From: Acidobacteriaceae bacterium
Lineage (GTDB): Bacteria > Acidobacteriota > Terriglobia > Terriglobales > Acidobacteriaceae
Direction of reading: 5' to 3'
Assembly: GCA_003132445.1 (NCBI GenBank)
Contig: PKXU01000198.1
Coordinates: 1-64,000, forward strand
Length of the DNA: 64,000 nucleotides
The translations under genes were made by a program, and so were the position numbers. Below the pieces are notes generated by a model. It was not told the DNA's origin. It saw only the letters and a program-made list of their open reading frames with translations, and searched no databases. Positions 44,622-53,992 of the stretch are shown one piece after another; position 1 is the stretch's first letter; each line of letters opens with the position of its first letter.

Positions 44622-47600
44622 TTGAGACGCCATGCTCTATGTCTTTTTTTTGCTGCGATGCTCCTTGCCGTCCGAGCGTGGGCCGGGACTGGCGGGAGTA
44701 TTTCCGGCACAGTGAGAGACGCTAGCCACGCCTTAGTCTCCGGCGCAACCGTAAACGCAACCGATCTCGATACTGCCATTACCGTTCGGGTCACGACGAA
44801 TGATCGCGGTTTTTATTCCTTCCCCGAATTGGCGGTGGGACGTTACAACATTGCGATTGAGAAGACGGGATTCAGACTCTACCGGCGAACCACTCTCACC
44901 CTCGACACCAACAGTGCCTTGACGGTTGATGCCGTGCTGGAGGTAGGCGAATCGTTCGATACCGTTACGGTCGTCGACACTGCCGTACATGCGGAAACAT
45001 CCCAGACGCAGATGGGCGAGGTGATTGGCGGGAAAACAATTGCCGCCGTCCCTTTGAACGGACGCAGCTATACGGACCTTCTGGCACTCCAGCCCGGCGT
45101 CGTTCCGGCGACGTCGCTCACCTCAAATACGCAACAAGATGTTGGCGTCAGTGCGCTTTCGCCGTCGGGTGGACTGAACCCCGGAACGATTTCGATCAAT
45201 GGGCAGAGAGAATTCTCGAATGCCTTTACTGTGAACGGCAGCGATGCCGAAGAAGACGTGAACTCGGGAACGGCGATCATTCCCAACCTCGATTCCATTG
45301 CCGAATTTCGTATTCTGACCAATAACTTCGACGCGGAATACGGGGGACACAGCGGAGGACAGATCAACGTCGTCACAAAATCGGGCACCAATGGATTTCA
45401 TGGAGATGCGTTCGAGTTCGCGAGAAATACGAGTCTGGATGCCCGCAACTATTTTTCTCCGACGCGTGGTGCGTTCAACCAGAACCAGTTTGGCGGAACA
45501 TTTGGCGGCCCCATTCGGAGGAACGAGACGTTTTTCTTCGCCGATTATCAGGGAACTCGATTGACTCAGGGCATCGACACCGGCCAGATTCCGATTCCTT
45601 CTCCGGCGGACCGAGACGGTGACCTAGCGGATATGGCAAGTTCGCTGAGCGGAACGGTCACAGGCCAGTATTGGGCGACCCTGCTCTCGCAAGAACTCGG
45701 CTATTCCATTTCTCCCAATGAACCCTATTACACGCCGGGATGCTCGGCCAGCGGTTCGAATCCGTGTGTTTTTCCGGGAGCGGTGATTCCTCGAAGCGCA
45801 TGGGCAGCACTGTCTGCCAATCTTTTGCAATACATTCCATTGCCCAACACTGCGAATGACACGTTCGCAACGTCGAATTACAACGAAACTTTGCGGGATG
45901 ATAAAGGCGCCTATCGATTGGACCACAACAGTCGTTGGGGTTCATTTTCTGCGTATTACTTTCTGGATAATTACACGCTTAACAATCCTTATCCGGCGGC
46001 GCAGAGTGGCGCCAGTGTGCCTGGATTTAGTGCTCTCTATTTGGGACGGGCTCAGTTGCTGAGTTTAGCCAACACAACCACGCTGGCAACCACGGCCCTC
46101 AATGAGTTTCACTTTACCTATATGCGCGATAACAGCGATCTTGGAAAACCGATCGGCGGAGTGGGCGTCAGTTTAGCCTCGCAGGGATTTGTGACTGGCG
46201 CGGGAGCTGCCGGAATTGTGCCGCTGAATCCAGCAGGCGAGGGCGTGGAGAATATTGTATTCAATGCTTTTTCGATTGGAACCAATGCGAACGAACTTAA
46301 GCAAGTGAACAACACTTTTCAATGGACGGATAACTTTGCCAAAGTGCTTGGCCGGCACACGGTTAAAATCGGCGCGGAATTCCACTACGACCAGATCAAT
46401 ACTCGAGCCATTGCGCAATTCAACGGTAACTTTTTATTCACCGGGAGCGAAACTGGGTCTGACTTTGCCGATTTTCTGTTGGGGCTTCCCAGCCAATACA
46501 ACCAGAGCCAGTTGCTGCCGTTTTACGGCCGGAACAAGTATTTGGGCCTTTACGCCGAGGATGGTTGGCATGTTCGTCCGAACCTGACACTGAACTACGG
46601 CTTGCGCTGGGATCGCATTGAGCCGTGGTATGAAAAGAATAATGGGATTTCAACCTTCGAACCAGGTAAGCAGTCGTTAGTATTTCCCGGCGCGCCGGCC
46701 GGAATTCTTTTTCCTACTGACCCGGGTGTCCCGCGAACCCTGGCGCCTGCGGGAAATTTGGACCTCGCTCCTCGTATTGGGTTGGCATATTCGCCACAAG
46801 GAACGGATGAAACGTTTCTCGGCAAGATTCTGGGTGGGCCGGGAAAAACAAGCATCAGAGCGGGCTTCGGAATGTATTACACCGCGATCGAAGCGCTCAC
46901 GCTGGGCATCCTGGCCGGGAATGCTCCATTTGGGATCACGTATTCGAGTCCCGCGCCGCCGTTATTCGCCACGCCGTTTATCACCGCATCCACAGGACAG
47001 AATCAAGGCCAGCCATTTCCGGTAGCCCTGATTACGCAGGAAGCCTCACGGACGCATCCAGACGCAAGCGTCGACTGGTCCCAATATGAGCCGATCAGCG
47101 GCCTCCCGGGATATGCCGCCTCGAACCGCATCCCGTACGTCGAACAATATATGTTGTCGCTGGAGCGGCAACTCGGGGGGAACACAATATTCAGCGTCAG
47201 CTATGTAGGGACGCAATCGCACAGGCTTCTGGTTATGGAGGAAGCAAATACCGGCAATCCGGCGCTTTGCCTAAGCCTGAGCCAACCAAACGACGTGGCT
47301 GCCGGATCCCCGACGTGTGGTCCTTTTGGTGAGAGCAATGTATTCAAAACGCCCTCGGGCCAAGTAATCTATGGAACTCGCGGACCACTGGGCTTTAATT
47401 TTGGGAGCGACACGAATCAGACAACCATCGGGAAATCGAATTACAACTCTCTTCAGTTCAGTCTTCGCCACAGCAGCGGACGGTTGGAGTTGGCGGCCGG
47501 TTACACCTATGGCAAATCGCTGGATGAATCTTCTAATCTAGGCGAAGAAGTCAATCCGATCAATCCCGCTCTAAGCTATGCGCTGTCGTCGTTTGACATC

Positions 47601-48152
47601 CGGCAAAACTTTGTACTCAGTTACAACTACAGGTTGCCTATCGAGAAGTTATTCCGAATCTCAAACCGCTGGACGCAAGGATGGGAGGTTTCCGGGATCA
47701 CACATTTCAGTTCCGGTCTGCCGGTCACTCTCGTCAACTATGGCGACAATTCTCTGCTGGGAGCGGAACCTAACGGAATCAATAACTATGGAATTGATGA
47801 ACCTGATTATTCAGGAGGCGGTCTCGACATCAATCCGAACCCGCGCAATGGACGGCCGTATTTCAATACTGCCCAATTCAGTGAGAACGTTTTAGGCACG
47901 CCCGGAAACGCTAAGCGGCGGTTTTTCTATGGGCCTGGGATGGACAACTATGATATGGCGCTTCTCAAGAATGTAGAGTTCACCGAATCGAAGTCGCTCC
48001 AGCTTCGAGTTGAGGGGTTCAACGTCTTCAACCACGCACAATTCTTTGGCCCGCAATCCGTCGATGGCAATATCGGCAGCTCCACTTTTGGGCAGGTCGT
48101 GAATGCCAATCCGCCGCGCCTCTTGCAGGTGGGAGCTAAATTTCTTTTCTGA
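44622..48152 (+). CDS. TonB-dependent receptor, Oar-like, with carboxypeptidase-regulatory-like domain
   Basis: A 1176-residue outer-membrane receptor. A TTG start and signal peptide (HALCLFFAAMLLAVRAWA) are followed by a carboxypeptidase regulatory-like beta domain (GGSISGTVRDASHALVSGATVNATDLDTAITVRVTTNDRGFYSFPELAVGRYNIAIEKTGF). The plug region is VIGGKTIAAVPLNGRSYTDLLALQPGVVP..EFRILTNNFDAEYGGHSGGQINVVTKSGTNGFHGDAFEF. A large beta barrel closes with the aromatic end VGAKFLF. This is the large Oar-like class abundant in Acidobacteria, mostly linked to uptake of oligosaccharides or other large substrates. It shows no visible Fur box of its own. Confidence 0.92.
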   Translation: MRRHALCLFFAAMLLAVRAWAGTGGSISGTVRDASHALVSGATVNATDLDTAITVRVTTNDRGFYSFPELAVGRYNIAIEKTGFRLYRRTTLTLDTNSALTVDAVLEVGESFDTVTVVDTAVHAETSQTQMGEVIGGKTIAAVPLNGRSYTDLLALQPGVVPATSLTSNTQQDVGVSALSPSGGLNPGTISINGQREFSNAFTVNGSDAEEDVNSGTAIIPNLDSIAEFRILTNNFDAEYGGHSGGQINVVTKSGTNGFHGDAFEFARNTSLDARNYFSPTRGAFNQNQFGGTFGGPIRRNETFFFADYQGTRLTQGIDTGQIPIPSPADRDGDLADMASSLSGTVTGQYWATLLSQELGYSISPNEPYYTPGCSASGSNPCVFPGAVIPRSAWAALSANLLQYIPLPNTANDTFATSNYNETLRDDKGAYRLDHNSRWGSFSAYYFLDNYTLNNPYPAAQSGASVPGFSALYLGRAQLLSLANTTTLATTALNEFHFTYMRDNSDLGKPIGGVGVSLASQGFVTGAGAAGIVPLNPAGEGVENIVFNAFSIGTNANELKQVNNTFQWTDNFAKVLGRHTVKIGAEFHYDQINTRAIAQFNGNFLFTGSETGSDFADFLLGLPSQYNQSQLLPFYGRNKYLGLYAEDGWHVRPNLTLNYGLRWDRIEPWYEKNNGISTFEPGKQSLVFPGAPAGILFPTDPGVPRTLAPAGNLDLAPRIGLAYSPQGTDETFLGKILGGPGKTSIRAGFGMYYTAIEALTLGILAGNAPFGITYSSPAPPLFATPFITASTGQNQGQPFPVALITQEASRTHPDASVDWSQYEPISGLPGYAASNRIPYVEQYMLSLERQLGGNTIFSVSYVGTQSHRLLVMEEANTGNPALCLSLSQPNDVAAGSPTCGPFGESNVFKTPSGQVIYGTRGPLGFNFGSDTNQTTIGKSNYNSLQFSLRHSSGRLELAAGYTYGKSLDESSNLGEEVNPINPALSYALSSFDIRQNFVLSYNYRLPIEKLFRISNRWTQGWEVSGITHFSSGLPVTLVNYGDNSLLGAEPNGINNYGIDEPDYSGGGLDINPNPRNGRPYFNTAQFSENVLGTPGNAKRRFFYGPGMDNYDMALLKNVEFTESKSLQLRVEGFNVFNHAQFFGPQSVDGNIGSSTFGQVVNANPPRLLQVGAKFLF

Positions 48153-48195
48153 CCCAAGCCGGTTGGGAATCCAGAACCCGAAACATTTTCAACCT

Positions 48196-49497
48196 CTAGA
48201 AGAAGTCGATCGCCTTGATGTCACCCACGTAGCCGACGATATTGATGTTCCCCGTCGGTAGGAAATCGTTGATCAACAAAATATCCTGAGGAAGCTCGTA
48301 GACACGCAAGTTGCCGCCCTCGGCCACGTACTCGACTGGGCGCGTGGTGAAACCCTGGAAGCCATTCACGTTACCATTGTCGGGGGGAATGAACACTGAA
48401 TTGTCATAGGTCTTATAGATCGACAAACAACCGCGCACTTCGCCGCTGGGATTGTTCACGTTGCCGACATTGATGCAGTCGTAGGATCCAATGAAGAGCT
48501 GACCACCGGCAGTCATATCCATGCGCCAGTGGTAGCCATCGGTGATTACAGCGGTGCCAGTGACGGTTGCCGAACCGGTATCGATGATATCGAGGCGTCC
48601 GCAGGTAGTAGCGGCCGTCGTCTGGCCCGTGCAGGCATTGTTGGTGGGCGAGGTGCCAGCGACATATAGGGTCGTTCCGCTGAACAGGGCCCAGGTAGCG
48701 GCATCGACGGGAATTGTTTTGGTGATGGTAAGAGTCGGCAGGTCGAGCACCATGACGCTGGCTTGAACTCCGCCGCACTGCGGTCCGCAATTCAAAATGT
48801 AGGCCGTGGTTCCGTTGATGACGCCGTATACGGGACGGTCAAAGCCAGGGACGATGGTGCAAACCGCGTTGGGAGGATTGGTAAGGCAACTGGTGTCGAC
48901 GGGTGATACGGCAGCGCCGGGCGTCAGCACGGTAACCGCGTTGGAGTCGTTGCTGAAAACCAGCAGTTGAGTGCCGTTTGAGTTCGAGACCACCGTTTGA
49001 GCGTTGGTGACAGCAATCGAGACAGCGACCCCTCCGCCGGAGAAATTCATCTCCTCTACGGCTCCGATGAAAGAAAATCCCTGGAAGGTGGCCGTTGGAA
49101 CAGCAGCGTACCCTATCGCCGAGGAAGTTGGAACCACCATGCTTAACGTAGGTCCCGCGAGGTGCACATTACCGATATCGGACTCCGTCGTTGTATCTAC
49201 ACCGTAAACAGTGTTACTGCTGGCATCAAACGCCGCCACCACGTCTCGGCTGGGAGAAATCGCCATGAGCCCCGGCGAATTGCCAGCCGGGATATCGGCG
49301 AGCCTCGGAATGACGTCGTAGAAAGCGTTGAGTATCACTAGGCCGCCGGAAACGGACGTCGAGCTTATACTTTGCGACGCCAAAACGCGATCGGGAATCC
49401 CGCTGGGCGGGGTTTTCTTTCCACTGCTCCCCCCACAGGAGATGAAGCTCAAGCTGGCGCACAATCCGATTAAGAAAACGAGGCAGGTTCTTTTCAA
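48196..49497 (-). CDS. Lipoprotein with beta-propeller-like repeats
   Basis: The protein is about 433 residues long from the TTG at 49497, which has AGGAG eight bases upstream; the ORF-track ATG at 49518 has no ribosome site. LKRTCLVFLIGLCASLSFISC is a lipoprotein signal ending in a Cys. The mature part is beta-rich with recurring units such as NSPGLMAISPSRDVVAAFDASSNTVYGVDT, NGTQLLVFSNDSNAVTVLTPG and TLTITKTIPVDAATWALFSGTTLYVAG, reminiscent of YVTN/NHL-type propellers. Its function is unknown. It converges on the receptor gene with only 43 bp between stops. Confidence 0.7.
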   Translation of the reverse strand: MKRTCLVFLIGLCASLSFISCGGSSGKKTPPSGIPDRVLASQSISSTSVSGGLVILNAFYDVIPRLADIPAGNSPGLMAISPSRDVVAAFDASSNTVYGVDTTTESDIGNVHLAGPTLSMVVPTSSAIGYAAVPTATFQGFSFIGAVEEMNFSGGGVAVSIAVTNAQTVVSNSNGTQLLVFSNDSNAVTVLTPGAAVSPVDTSCLTNPPNAVCTIVPGFDRPVYGVINGTTAYILNCGPQCGGVQASVMVLDLPTLTITKTIPVDAATWALFSGTTLYVAGTSPTNNACTGQTTAATTCGRLDIIDTGSATVTGTAVITDGYHWRMDMTAGGQLFIGSYDCINVGNVNNPSGEVRGCLSIYKTYDNSVFIPPDNGNVNGFQGFTTRPVEYVAEGGNLRVYELPQDILLINDFLPTGNINIVGYVGDIKAIDFF

Positions 49498-49682
49498 ACT
49501 GCGTGCTCCTAACGACATGAAAAAGGAAGATTTATTTGTGAAATCGTGGATTATAACAGACCCCGAACCGGTGTTCCCGTGACTCGCGGACTGTGGCGAA
49601 ATGGATGCGACTGTCTTGGCGGTTCATGTTCGAATGTTGAAGATGCACGAGCCTGCCTCATTCCTGTATTCTGAGTGACTAT

Positions 49683-51551
49683 ATGGCGACTGACTTTCTT
49701 GCCCGTCTCAAGCAGTCCCCTGTATTGTGCGATGGCGCTATGGGGACGCTGCTATACGCTAAGGGCATCTTCATTAACCGATCGTACGACGAGCTAAATC
49801 TCTCTCAACCTGACCTGATTCGAGGAATTCATCACGAGTATTTGCAAGCCGGAGCCGAGATTATTGAAACCAATACTTTCGGCGCCAATTCGTTTCGTCT
49901 GGGACGGCATAGTCTAGCGGACAAAGTTAGCGACATCAACCGGGCTGGCGTTCGCATCGCCGGTGAGGCCGCCAAGAGCTTCGATGTGTGGGTCGCGGCA
50001 TCGGTTGGCCCGCTGGGAACTAGAATTGAACCTCTCGGAAAAACTTCGTTCCAGGAGGCTCGGGATGCTTTTCGCCAGCAGATTGAAGTGCTGGTCGAGG
50101 GTGGCATTGACCTCTTGATGTTTGAGACCTTCGGCTACCTGGAAGAGATTCATCAGGCGATGTTGGCCGCAAGAGATGTGAGCAGTTCGGTGCCGATCGT
50201 GGCGCAGGTCACCATCGACGAGGATGGCAATTGCCTGGATGGGTCAGCCCCGGAGACATTCGTTTCAAAGCTTGCGGAATGGGGCGCGGACGTCATCGGT
50301 TGCAATTGTAGCGTTGGACCGGTCGCCATGCTGGATGCGATGGAGCGTGTGCGCGCGGCCACGTCCTTGCCGCTGGCGGCGCAGCCCAACGCAGGAATTC
50401 CGCGATCGGTGGACGGCCGAAATATTTATTTATGTTCGCCGGAATATATGGCCAGCTACGCCCGCAAATTTGTAACGGCGGGAGTTCGCCTGGTCGGCGG
50501 CTGCTGCGGAACAACTCCGGAACACATCCGCGTGATGAAGTCAGCGTTGCGCGTGGGCGAAGCGCGAGGAAAAGCTGCACTCAAGCCAACTGCAGATGGG
50601 CACGCGACTCCCAAGCCTGCCCCGGCCGTGCCGCTGCAGGAACGGTCGTTGCTAGGCGCCAAGCTCGCTCGGGGCGAGTTTGTCACCATGGTCGAGATCG
50701 TTCCCCCGAAAGGCATCGACATTAGAAAAGAAGTGGAAGGAGCACGGTTCCTGAAATCGGTGGGCGTGGATGCGGTCAACATTCCCGACAGCCCGCGAGC
50801 GTCGGCGCGCATGAGCAATCAGGCGCTCTCGCTGCTCATTCAGCGGGAAATCGGGATTGACGCGATTCTTCACTACACCTGCCGCGATCGCAACGTGCTG
50901 TGCATTCAGAGTGATTTGCTGGGAGCGGCTGCGGTCGGCATCAAGAATCTCATCTGCATCACCGGCGACCCTCCGAAGATGGGCAACTATCCGGACGCGA
51001 CTGCGGTGTTCGACGTAGATGCAATCGGACTGGTCAACATTGTTCACAATCTGAACCGCGGGCTCGATCTGGGTGGAAACCCAATTGGCGCAGGGACGGG
51101 GTTCGTGATTGGTGTGGGCGCGAATCCCGGCTTAACCGATCTGGATGAGGAGATTCGCCGCTTCGAGTACAAGGTTCAGGCGGGAGCGGAATACGCGGTG
51201 ACCCAGCCCGTATTCGACCTGCGGCTGCTGGAAAACTTCCTGCGGCGGATCGAGCATTGCCGCATCCCGGTTGTGGCCGGGATTTGGCCGCTGGTCAGCG
51301 TGCGCAACGCGGAATTTATGAAGAATGAACTGCGGGTCTCCGTGCCCGACGCCATTCTGGAACGCATGGCGCGAGCGCAAACTCCGGAGGCTGCGCGGGC
51401 AGAAGGCGTCGCCGTGGCGCGGGAAATGCTGATTGCCGCTCGTCAGATGGTTCAAGGCGCGCAAATCAGCGCACCCTCGGGACGTTACAGCTCGGCAGTG
51501 GACGTGCTGGAAGCGCTGGGGGGAGACAACGGCTCCGTAGCGACCGCTTAG
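49683..51551 (+). CDS. Bifunctional homocysteine S-methyltransferase / methylenetetrahydrofolate reductase
   Basis: A 622-residue fusion in one-carbon and methionine metabolism. Residues 1-290 are a homocysteine methyltransferase barrel (PVLCDGAMGTLLYAKG, GADVIGCNCSVGP and RLVGGCCGTTPEHIR providing the zinc cysteines). Residues about 315-605 are an MTHFR-type flavin barrel (FVTMVEIVPPKGID, LHYTCRDRNVLCIQSDLLGAAAVGIKNLICITGDPP, GAEYAVTQPVFD). The same two-domain order is known from B. subtilis YitJ. It is complete and starts with ATG; the upstream gap to the lipoprotein gene holds no other feature. Confidence 0.93.
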   Translation: MATDFLARLKQSPVLCDGAMGTLLYAKGIFINRSYDELNLSQPDLIRGIHHEYLQAGAEIIETNTFGANSFRLGRHSLADKVSDINRAGVRIAGEAAKSFDVWVAASVGPLGTRIEPLGKTSFQEARDAFRQQIEVLVEGGIDLLMFETFGYLEEIHQAMLAARDVSSSVPIVAQVTIDEDGNCLDGSAPETFVSKLAEWGADVIGCNCSVGPVAMLDAMERVRAATSLPLAAQPNAGIPRSVDGRNIYLCSPEYMASYARKFVTAGVRLVGGCCGTTPEHIRVMKSALRVGEARGKAALKPTADGHATPKPAPAVPLQERSLLGAKLARGEFVTMVEIVPPKGIDIRKEVEGARFLKSVGVDAVNIPDSPRASARMSNQALSLLIQREIGIDAILHYTCRDRNVLCIQSDLLGAAAVGIKNLICITGDPPKMGNYPDATAVFDVDAIGLVNIVHNLNRGLDLGGNPIGAGTGFVIGVGANPGLTDLDEEIRRFEYKVQAGAEYAVTQPVFDLRLLENFLRRIEHCRIPVVAGIWPLVSVRNAEFMKNELRVSVPDAILERMARAQTPEAARAEGVAVAREMLIAARQMVQGAQISAPSGRYSSAVDVLEALGGDNGSVATA

Positions 51552-51724
51552 CGACCGTCGGATGGGCCCCAGCGTCGTTGCTTGAGGTTCGGAGAGCGGT
51601 CTGGTTCTGGGGCGTTTCCCAGTCTGGAACCACCATTTGCACATTTTTAGGTACTTCCCATTCAAAAGACTGGACACCGGTTGCAAAAAGTTGCATTACA
51701 ATAAGAGACGGAGCGAGAACCCCG

Positions 51725-51964
51725 TTGCCCAAATTTGAAGAGTGTCTCCAGCGGCTGGAGAAAATTGTTCAGGAACTGGAAAAGGGAGAGGTCCCACTGG
51801 AAACATCCCTGACGCTGTTTGAAGAGGGGATGCAGCTCTCTTCAGCCTGTCGCAAGGAATTGGAACAGGCGGAAGGAAAAGTCGAGATCCTGTTGAAAAA
51901 GAATGGGAAGCTTCAAGCCGAACCGTTCGAACCGCTGACGGAAAAGTTGACCGCACGCCGATAG
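51725..51964 (+). CDS. xseB: Exodeoxyribonuclease VII small subunit XseB
   Basis: A 79-residue helical protein that pairs with XseA in the mismatch-repair nuclease ExoVII. The family core PKFEECLQRLEKIVQELEKGEVPLETSLTLFEEGMQLSSACRKELEQAEGKVEIL is complete. The ORF track starts 147 bp earlier, but that part is not family sequence; the TTG at 51725, with GGAG upstream, gives the normal length. xseA is not in the window. Confidence 0.88.
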   Translation: MPKFEECLQRLEKIVQELEKGEVPLETSLTLFEEGMQLSSACRKELEQAEGKVEILLKKNGKLQAEPFEPLTEKLTARR

Positions 51965-52088
51965 CGCGCGGGATCCTGTTCGCGATTCTTATACTTTAAG
52001 ATGTCTGTGCGTTGTGGTAACCCAGGCCACCCGCAGCCCGAGTCGAATGTTGACGTCCGCCGTTGACGAAGGTTGAAAAGGGGAAAGA

Positions 52089-52457
52089 ATGGCTCAAAAT
52101 GATGTGATTGTACTTGAGCACGATCCTGGAGTTGCGCGGTCCCTGGCTGGTGGACTTCGCCCTCATTTTTCAGTGCACCTAACCCAGTCGCGCGAAGAAT
52201 TGCGCGCCAACTTAGCCCGCAATCGTCCGGAAGCTGTAGTGCTCAACATTGAGTACTGGCGGCTGACGGATGTTGAGAGTTTGCATCGCGACTTTCCATC
52301 CTTACCCATCGTCTGCACCCACCGCGTTCCTGACGAAGAAATGTGGATGGCCGCGCTTGAAGCTGGCGCTAGCGATGTGTGTCCCAATGATGACGTGGCC
52401 AATGTGCTCACGTCGGTGCTGCGAAGCACGGCGCTTTCGCGCGGCGCGGCTGCATAG
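52089..52457 (+). CDS. Degenerate receiver-domain protein
   Basis: A 122-residue stand-alone protein with the length and secondary structure order of a response-regulator receiver. The usual phospho-acceptor Asp is replaced by Asn in AVVLNIEYWRLTD, and the conserved Lys-Pro near the end is replaced (SDVCPNDDVANVL). The acidic pair is EHD near the start. It therefore probably cannot be phosphorylated in the usual way and may act as a fixed-state partner protein. AAGGGGA stands in front of the ATG. It lies between xseB and ispA, an unusual place; a terminator follows. Confidence 0.72.
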   Translation: MAQNDVIVLEHDPGVARSLAGGLRPHFSVHLTQSREELRANLARNRPEAVVLNIEYWRLTDVESLHRDFPSLPIVCTHRVPDEEMWMAALEAGASDVCPNDDVANVLTSVLRSTALSRGAAA

Positions 52458-52477
52458 ATTCACCTTTTCTTTTGAGA

Positions 52478-52500
52478 GGGCGCCTCCGGGCGTCCTTTTT
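52478..52500 (+). terminator. Rho-independent terminator
   Basis: GGGCGCC-TCCG-GGCGTCC forms a 7-bp stem (one G-U pair) with a four-base loop, followed by TTTTT. It lies 21 bp after the receiver gene stop and 60 bp before ispA. Confidence 0.85.
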
Positions 52501-52560
52501 AGTCAGGACACGTCTGGTTGGACGAACCCCCTAATTACGGCTTGTTATACTCACTGCTTC

Positions 52561-53442
52561 ATGCTTACCGAGACTCTCGAACAAGGGCGGCTGCTCACCG
52601 ATGCCGCGCTGGATCGGCTCATTCCGCTGGAAACCGCGCATCCGGTTTCAATCCACAAGGCGATGCGCCATAGCGTATTCGCCGGCGGGAAACGGCTGCG
52701 GCCGGTCCTGTGCATGGAGGCAGGGCGGATGGTGGCTGGATCGTTACCTGCACAGATTGAAGAATTGGGCGCAGCGCTCGAAATGCTGCATACCTACTCG
52801 CTGATTCACGACGATCTTCCCGCACTCGACAATGACGACCTGCGCCGCGGCCGTCCGACGTGCCATAAGGTATTCGGCGAGGCTCTCGCTATTCTGGCCG
52901 GCGATGCGCTGCAGACTCAGGCCTACGAAGTTCTGGCGCGATTGAAATGTCCTGCCGAATCGCGCGTCCGCATCATTGAGGAAATCGCCCGCGGAACCGG
53001 CACGATTGACGGAATGATCGGAGGCCAGGTGGTCGATCTGGAAGCGGAACATACGCAGCCGACCAAGGAGATGCTGGAGTACATCCATCGCTCGAAGACC
53101 GCTGCGCTGATTACTGCCAGCCTGGTAAGCGGCGGATTATACGCAGGAGCCAAAGATAGCCAGGTGGCGAAGCTGCGCGCTTTTGGATCGGCGATTGGCT
53201 TGGCGTTTCAAATTGTGGACGACGTGCTTGACGTGACCCAGAGCTCCGAACAATTGGGGAAGACTGCCGGTAAAGACACTGCCTCTGAAAAAGTCACGTA
53301 CCCGGCCCTGTTTGGCGTGGAAGCGTCGGAGCGCAAAGCGGACGCGCTGGTAAACGATGCAATGGCACAACTGGACAGCTTTGGCGAGCGCGCGGAAACG
53401 CTTAAGGAGTTGGCGCGGTATTTAGTGGAACGGAAGAAGTGA
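52561..53442 (+). CDS. ispA: Polyprenyl (farnesyl/geranylgeranyl) diphosphate synthase
   Basis: A 293-residue trans-prenyltransferase condensing IPP with allylic diphosphates. The first aspartate-rich motif is in LEMLHTYSLIHDDLPALDNDDLRRGRPTCHK, with the two-residue insertion typical of bacterial FPP/GGPP synthases; the second is FQIVDDVLDVT. GGKRLRPVL and KTAALITASLVSGG are also in place. The start is the ATG at 52561, not the ORF-track start, which lies inside the previous gene. xseB and ispA are often neighbours in bacteria; here a receiver gene and a terminator separate them. Confidence 0.9.
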   Translation: MLTETLEQGRLLTDAALDRLIPLETAHPVSIHKAMRHSVFAGGKRLRPVLCMEAGRMVAGSLPAQIEELGAALEMLHTYSLIHDDLPALDNDDLRRGRPTCHKVFGEALAILAGDALQTQAYEVLARLKCPAESRVRIIEEIARGTGTIDGMIGGQVVDLEAEHTQPTKEMLEYIHRSKTAALITASLVSGGLYAGAKDSQVAKLRAFGSAIGLAFQIVDDVLDVTQSSEQLGKTAGKDTASEKVTYPALFGVEASERKADALVNDAMAQLDSFGERAETLKELARYLVERKK

Positions 53443-53521
53443 AAAGAACGGACTTCGGACCTCGACCTTCGCATCTGGGATCAGATCTGTCATCCTCGGT
53501 GACCTCTGTGATAAAAATTAA

Positions 53522-53582
53522 GGAGGGCGATGGAGTTCGCCACAACCGCCTGTACTGGATTACAGGCTGATAACTCCTACAG
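53522..53582 (+). promoter_or_regulatory. Fluoride riboswitch (crcB motif)
   Basis: The run GGCGATGGAGTTCGCC, ACAACCGCC, then a short stem (CCTGTACTGGATTACAGG) and CTGATAACTCCTAC is the crcB/fluoride aptamer consensus. CTCCTAC at 53574-53580 is fully complementary to GTAGGAG at 53604-53610, which contains the crcB Shine-Dalgarno. This suggests control of translation: without fluoride the site is covered, with fluoride the aptamer holds the CTCC strand. Confidence 0.93.
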
Positions 53583-53615
53583 AATTGAACCTTTTTTTGT
53601 TTTGTAGGAGAATTC

Positions 53616-53990
53616 TTGAAGAACTTTCTTGTCATCTCTGTCGCCGCCATTGTGGGCGCGAATCTTCGATTCTTTCTGAGCCGCCTCGCTGCCAAAGAAT
53701 TTGGGCCGGTGTTCCCCACAGGAACTCTTATCATCAACATCCTGGGCAGCTTCATTGTTGGTTTCTTCGTTATCTGGACCAGCGAGCGAGTATTGGTCGA
53801 TCCGCGATGGCGGGTGCTGGTGGTAGTCGGCTTCTGCGGCTCGTTCACTACTTTTTCAAGCTACGCTTTTGAAACGATGTCATTTTTCGAGCAGGGGCAA
53901 TGGGGATTAATGGTGACCAACATTCTCACCAACAACCTGCTGTCTCTGTGCGCAGCGCTTGGGGGAATGGCGCTGGCGCGAGTACTTTGA
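53616..53990 (+). CDS. crcB: Fluoride channel CrcB/Fluc
   Basis: A 124-residue dual-topology fluoride channel with four helices. It shows NLRFFLSRLAAKEFGPVFPTGTLIINILGSFIVGFF (GT.xxNxxG motif) and VGFCGSFTTFSSYAFETM (the GFCGSxTTFSTF signature of the pore). TTG start with GTAGGAG upstream, which is part of the riboswitch-controlled region. It is first gene of the operon with the GNAT, DUF190 and deacetylase genes. Confidence 0.95.
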   Translation: MKNFLVISVAAIVGANLRFFLSRLAAKEFGPVFPTGTLIINILGSFIVGFFVIWTSERVLVDPRWRVLVVVGFCGSFTTFSSYAFETMSFFEQGQWGLMVTNILTNNLLSLCAALGGMALARVL

Positions 53991-53992
53991 GC

